A DNA stretch of 7,809 bases. Source: Gammaproteobacteria bacterium (GTDB lineage Bacteria; Pseudomonadota; Gammaproteobacteria; GCA-001735895). Shown here piece by piece: positions 7,101 through 7,809 of the stretch. The translations under genes and the position numbers were made by a program. The stretch lies in the NCBI GenBank assembly GCA_024763185.1, contig JANTFY010000102.1:1-7809 (forward strand), written 5' to 3'. Numbering within the stretch: the stretch's first letter is position 1; each line of letters begins with the position of its first letter. The notes below the pieces were generated by a model. It had not been told where the DNA came from and searched no databases. It saw nothing but the letters and a program-made list of their open reading frames with translations.

Positions 7101-7809
7101 CCGTCAGGTCACGCGCGTTAAACACCTGTGCCGCACTGGTACGCTTTTTTCCGGCAAACTGCAATTCGTCGATAATTAAAACACCTTGTCCACAGCACAC
7201 CTCCATTCCGTGTCGGTCATGACGGACAATTTGGCCCGGCTTGCCTTTGACTGTTTCGGGTTTATAGGACGCGGACCAGATTTTAACGCTCTGTTGGTGC
7301 AAACGGGTAAAACTGACCGGCCAGGGATTAAATGCTCGAATCTCCCGATGTAAAATCTGCGCACTCTTTTGCCAGTCGATTTCGGCTTCCTGCTTGCTTA
7401 ATTTACGCGCATAACAGGCTTGCGCATCCTCCTGTTGCTCAGGCTGCAGGGTACCCTGCTCAATGGCACCGATGGTGTCCATCAATAAACCGGCTCCCAG
7501 TTGTTTAAGTTCATCATGCACAAAAGCCGCTGTCATGTTTTCATCCAGTTGCATAGTACTTTTTGCCAGCATCTTTCCCGTATCCAGACCCTCATCCATC
7601 TGCATCAGTGTGATACCTGTTTCCCGGTCACCGGCCAGGATGGCACGCTGAATGGGGGCTGCCCCGCGCCAGCGCGGCAACAGCGAGGCATGAATATTGA
7701 TACAACCCAGGCGGGGAGCCTGTAAAACAGCACTCGGTAACAGAAGGCCATAAGCCGCCACCACCATCAGGTCAGCCGCAAAGGCTTGAAGTTGTTCGAC
7801 GGCCTGAGG
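7081..7809 (-). CDS. fmt: Methionyl-tRNA formyltransferase (partial, lacks N-terminus)
   Basis: Transfers a formyl group from 10-formyltetrahydrofolate to Met-tRNA(fMet) for translation initiation, in the cytoplasm. The window holds the last 242 codons and the TGA stop; the frame is open through the right edge. By alignment to the E. coli active site about 68 N-terminal residues are missing. Visible active-site features (numbered from the first residue in the window) are N38 and H40 in INIHASLLPRWRGAAPIQ, and D76 in EGLDTG. They correspond to E. coli N106, H108 and D144. The substrate loop LPRWRGAAPI is intact. AFNPWPVSF and the segment after it form the usual C-terminal tRNA-binding domain. 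An internal ATG at 7767 is not the true start, because conserved fold residues precede it. The upstream neighbour is probably def, outside the window. Confidence 0.97.
   Translation of the reverse strand, partial: PQAVEQLQAFAADLMVVAAYGLLLPSAVLQAPRLGCINIHASLLPRWRGAAPIQRAILAGDRETGITLMQMDEGLDTGKMLAKSTMQLDENMTAAFVHDELKQLGAGLLMDTIGAIEQGTLQPEQQEDAQACYARKLSKQEAEIDWQKSAQILHREIRAFNPWPVSFTRLHQQSVKIWSASYKPETVKGKPGQIVRHDRHGMEVCCGQGVLIIDELQFAGKKRTSAAQVFNARDLTDEVLGE

Larger units (their letters stand above)
1..7809 (-). other. Putative operon fmt–rsmB–DUF4390–ntrY–ntrX–trkA–trkH
   Basis: Seven genes run in the same direction with junctions of -20, +5, -4, +19, +6 and +26 nt. None leaves space for a conventional intergenic promoter or a rho-independent terminator, so read-through of all seven is likely. 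Internal promoters inside coding regions cannot be excluded. The promoter for the full unit must lie upstream of fmt, beyond the right edge. Confidence 0.7.

Noticed and set aside
1..7809. Mobile elements, CRISPR arrays, tRNA genes, phage or defence genes
   Set aside because: Every base apart from short junctions of at most 26 nt belongs to one of seven collinear housekeeping or regulatory genes. No direct or inverted repeat family, integrase-like motif or tRNA-like fold was seen by eye.

Overview
The window is a tightly packed stretch of a proteobacterial chromosome, most likely from a gammaproteobacterium outside the enterics. The reasons are the gene order fmt–rsmB–DUF4390–ntrY–ntrX–trkA–trkH, the E. 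coli-like lengths and motifs of RsmB and TrkA, and moderate GC judged by eye. Genus cannot be assigned from the sequence alone. All seven genes lie on the minus strand, so transcription runs from the right edge to the left edge. Junctions are overlaps of 20 and 4 nt or gaps of 5, 6, 19 and 26 nt. There is no gene-free stretch longer than 26 nt, and I saw no terminator, tRNA, mobile element, CRISPR array or repeat family.

Right part (5763–7809): fmt (N-terminus cut off by the window edge) and rsmB serve translation. They formylate initiator Met-tRNA and methylate 16S rRNA. Middle (1750–5757): a small secreted DUF4390 protein is followed by a two-component pair, the membrane histidine kinase NtrY and the response regulator NtrX. 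Left part (1–1743): trkA is complete and trkH is cut off after its first selectivity-filter motif. Together they form the Trk potassium uptake system.

Most of this is a known housekeeping arrangement. The main oddity is NtrX. Its receiver domain and C-terminal Fis-type helix-turn-helix look intact, but the central AAA+ sigma54-activator domain is strongly degenerate. The Walker A lysine is replaced by leucine, the Walker B aspartate by alanine, and the GAFTGA loop region is missing. The arginine fingers and the sensor II arginine also appear lost. The kinase NtrY looks fully functional. The simplest reading is a working phosphorelay whose output is a DNA-binding regulator that no longer hydrolyses ATP or activates sigma54. 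Its neighbours suggest, but do not prove, a link to envelope state or potassium uptake.
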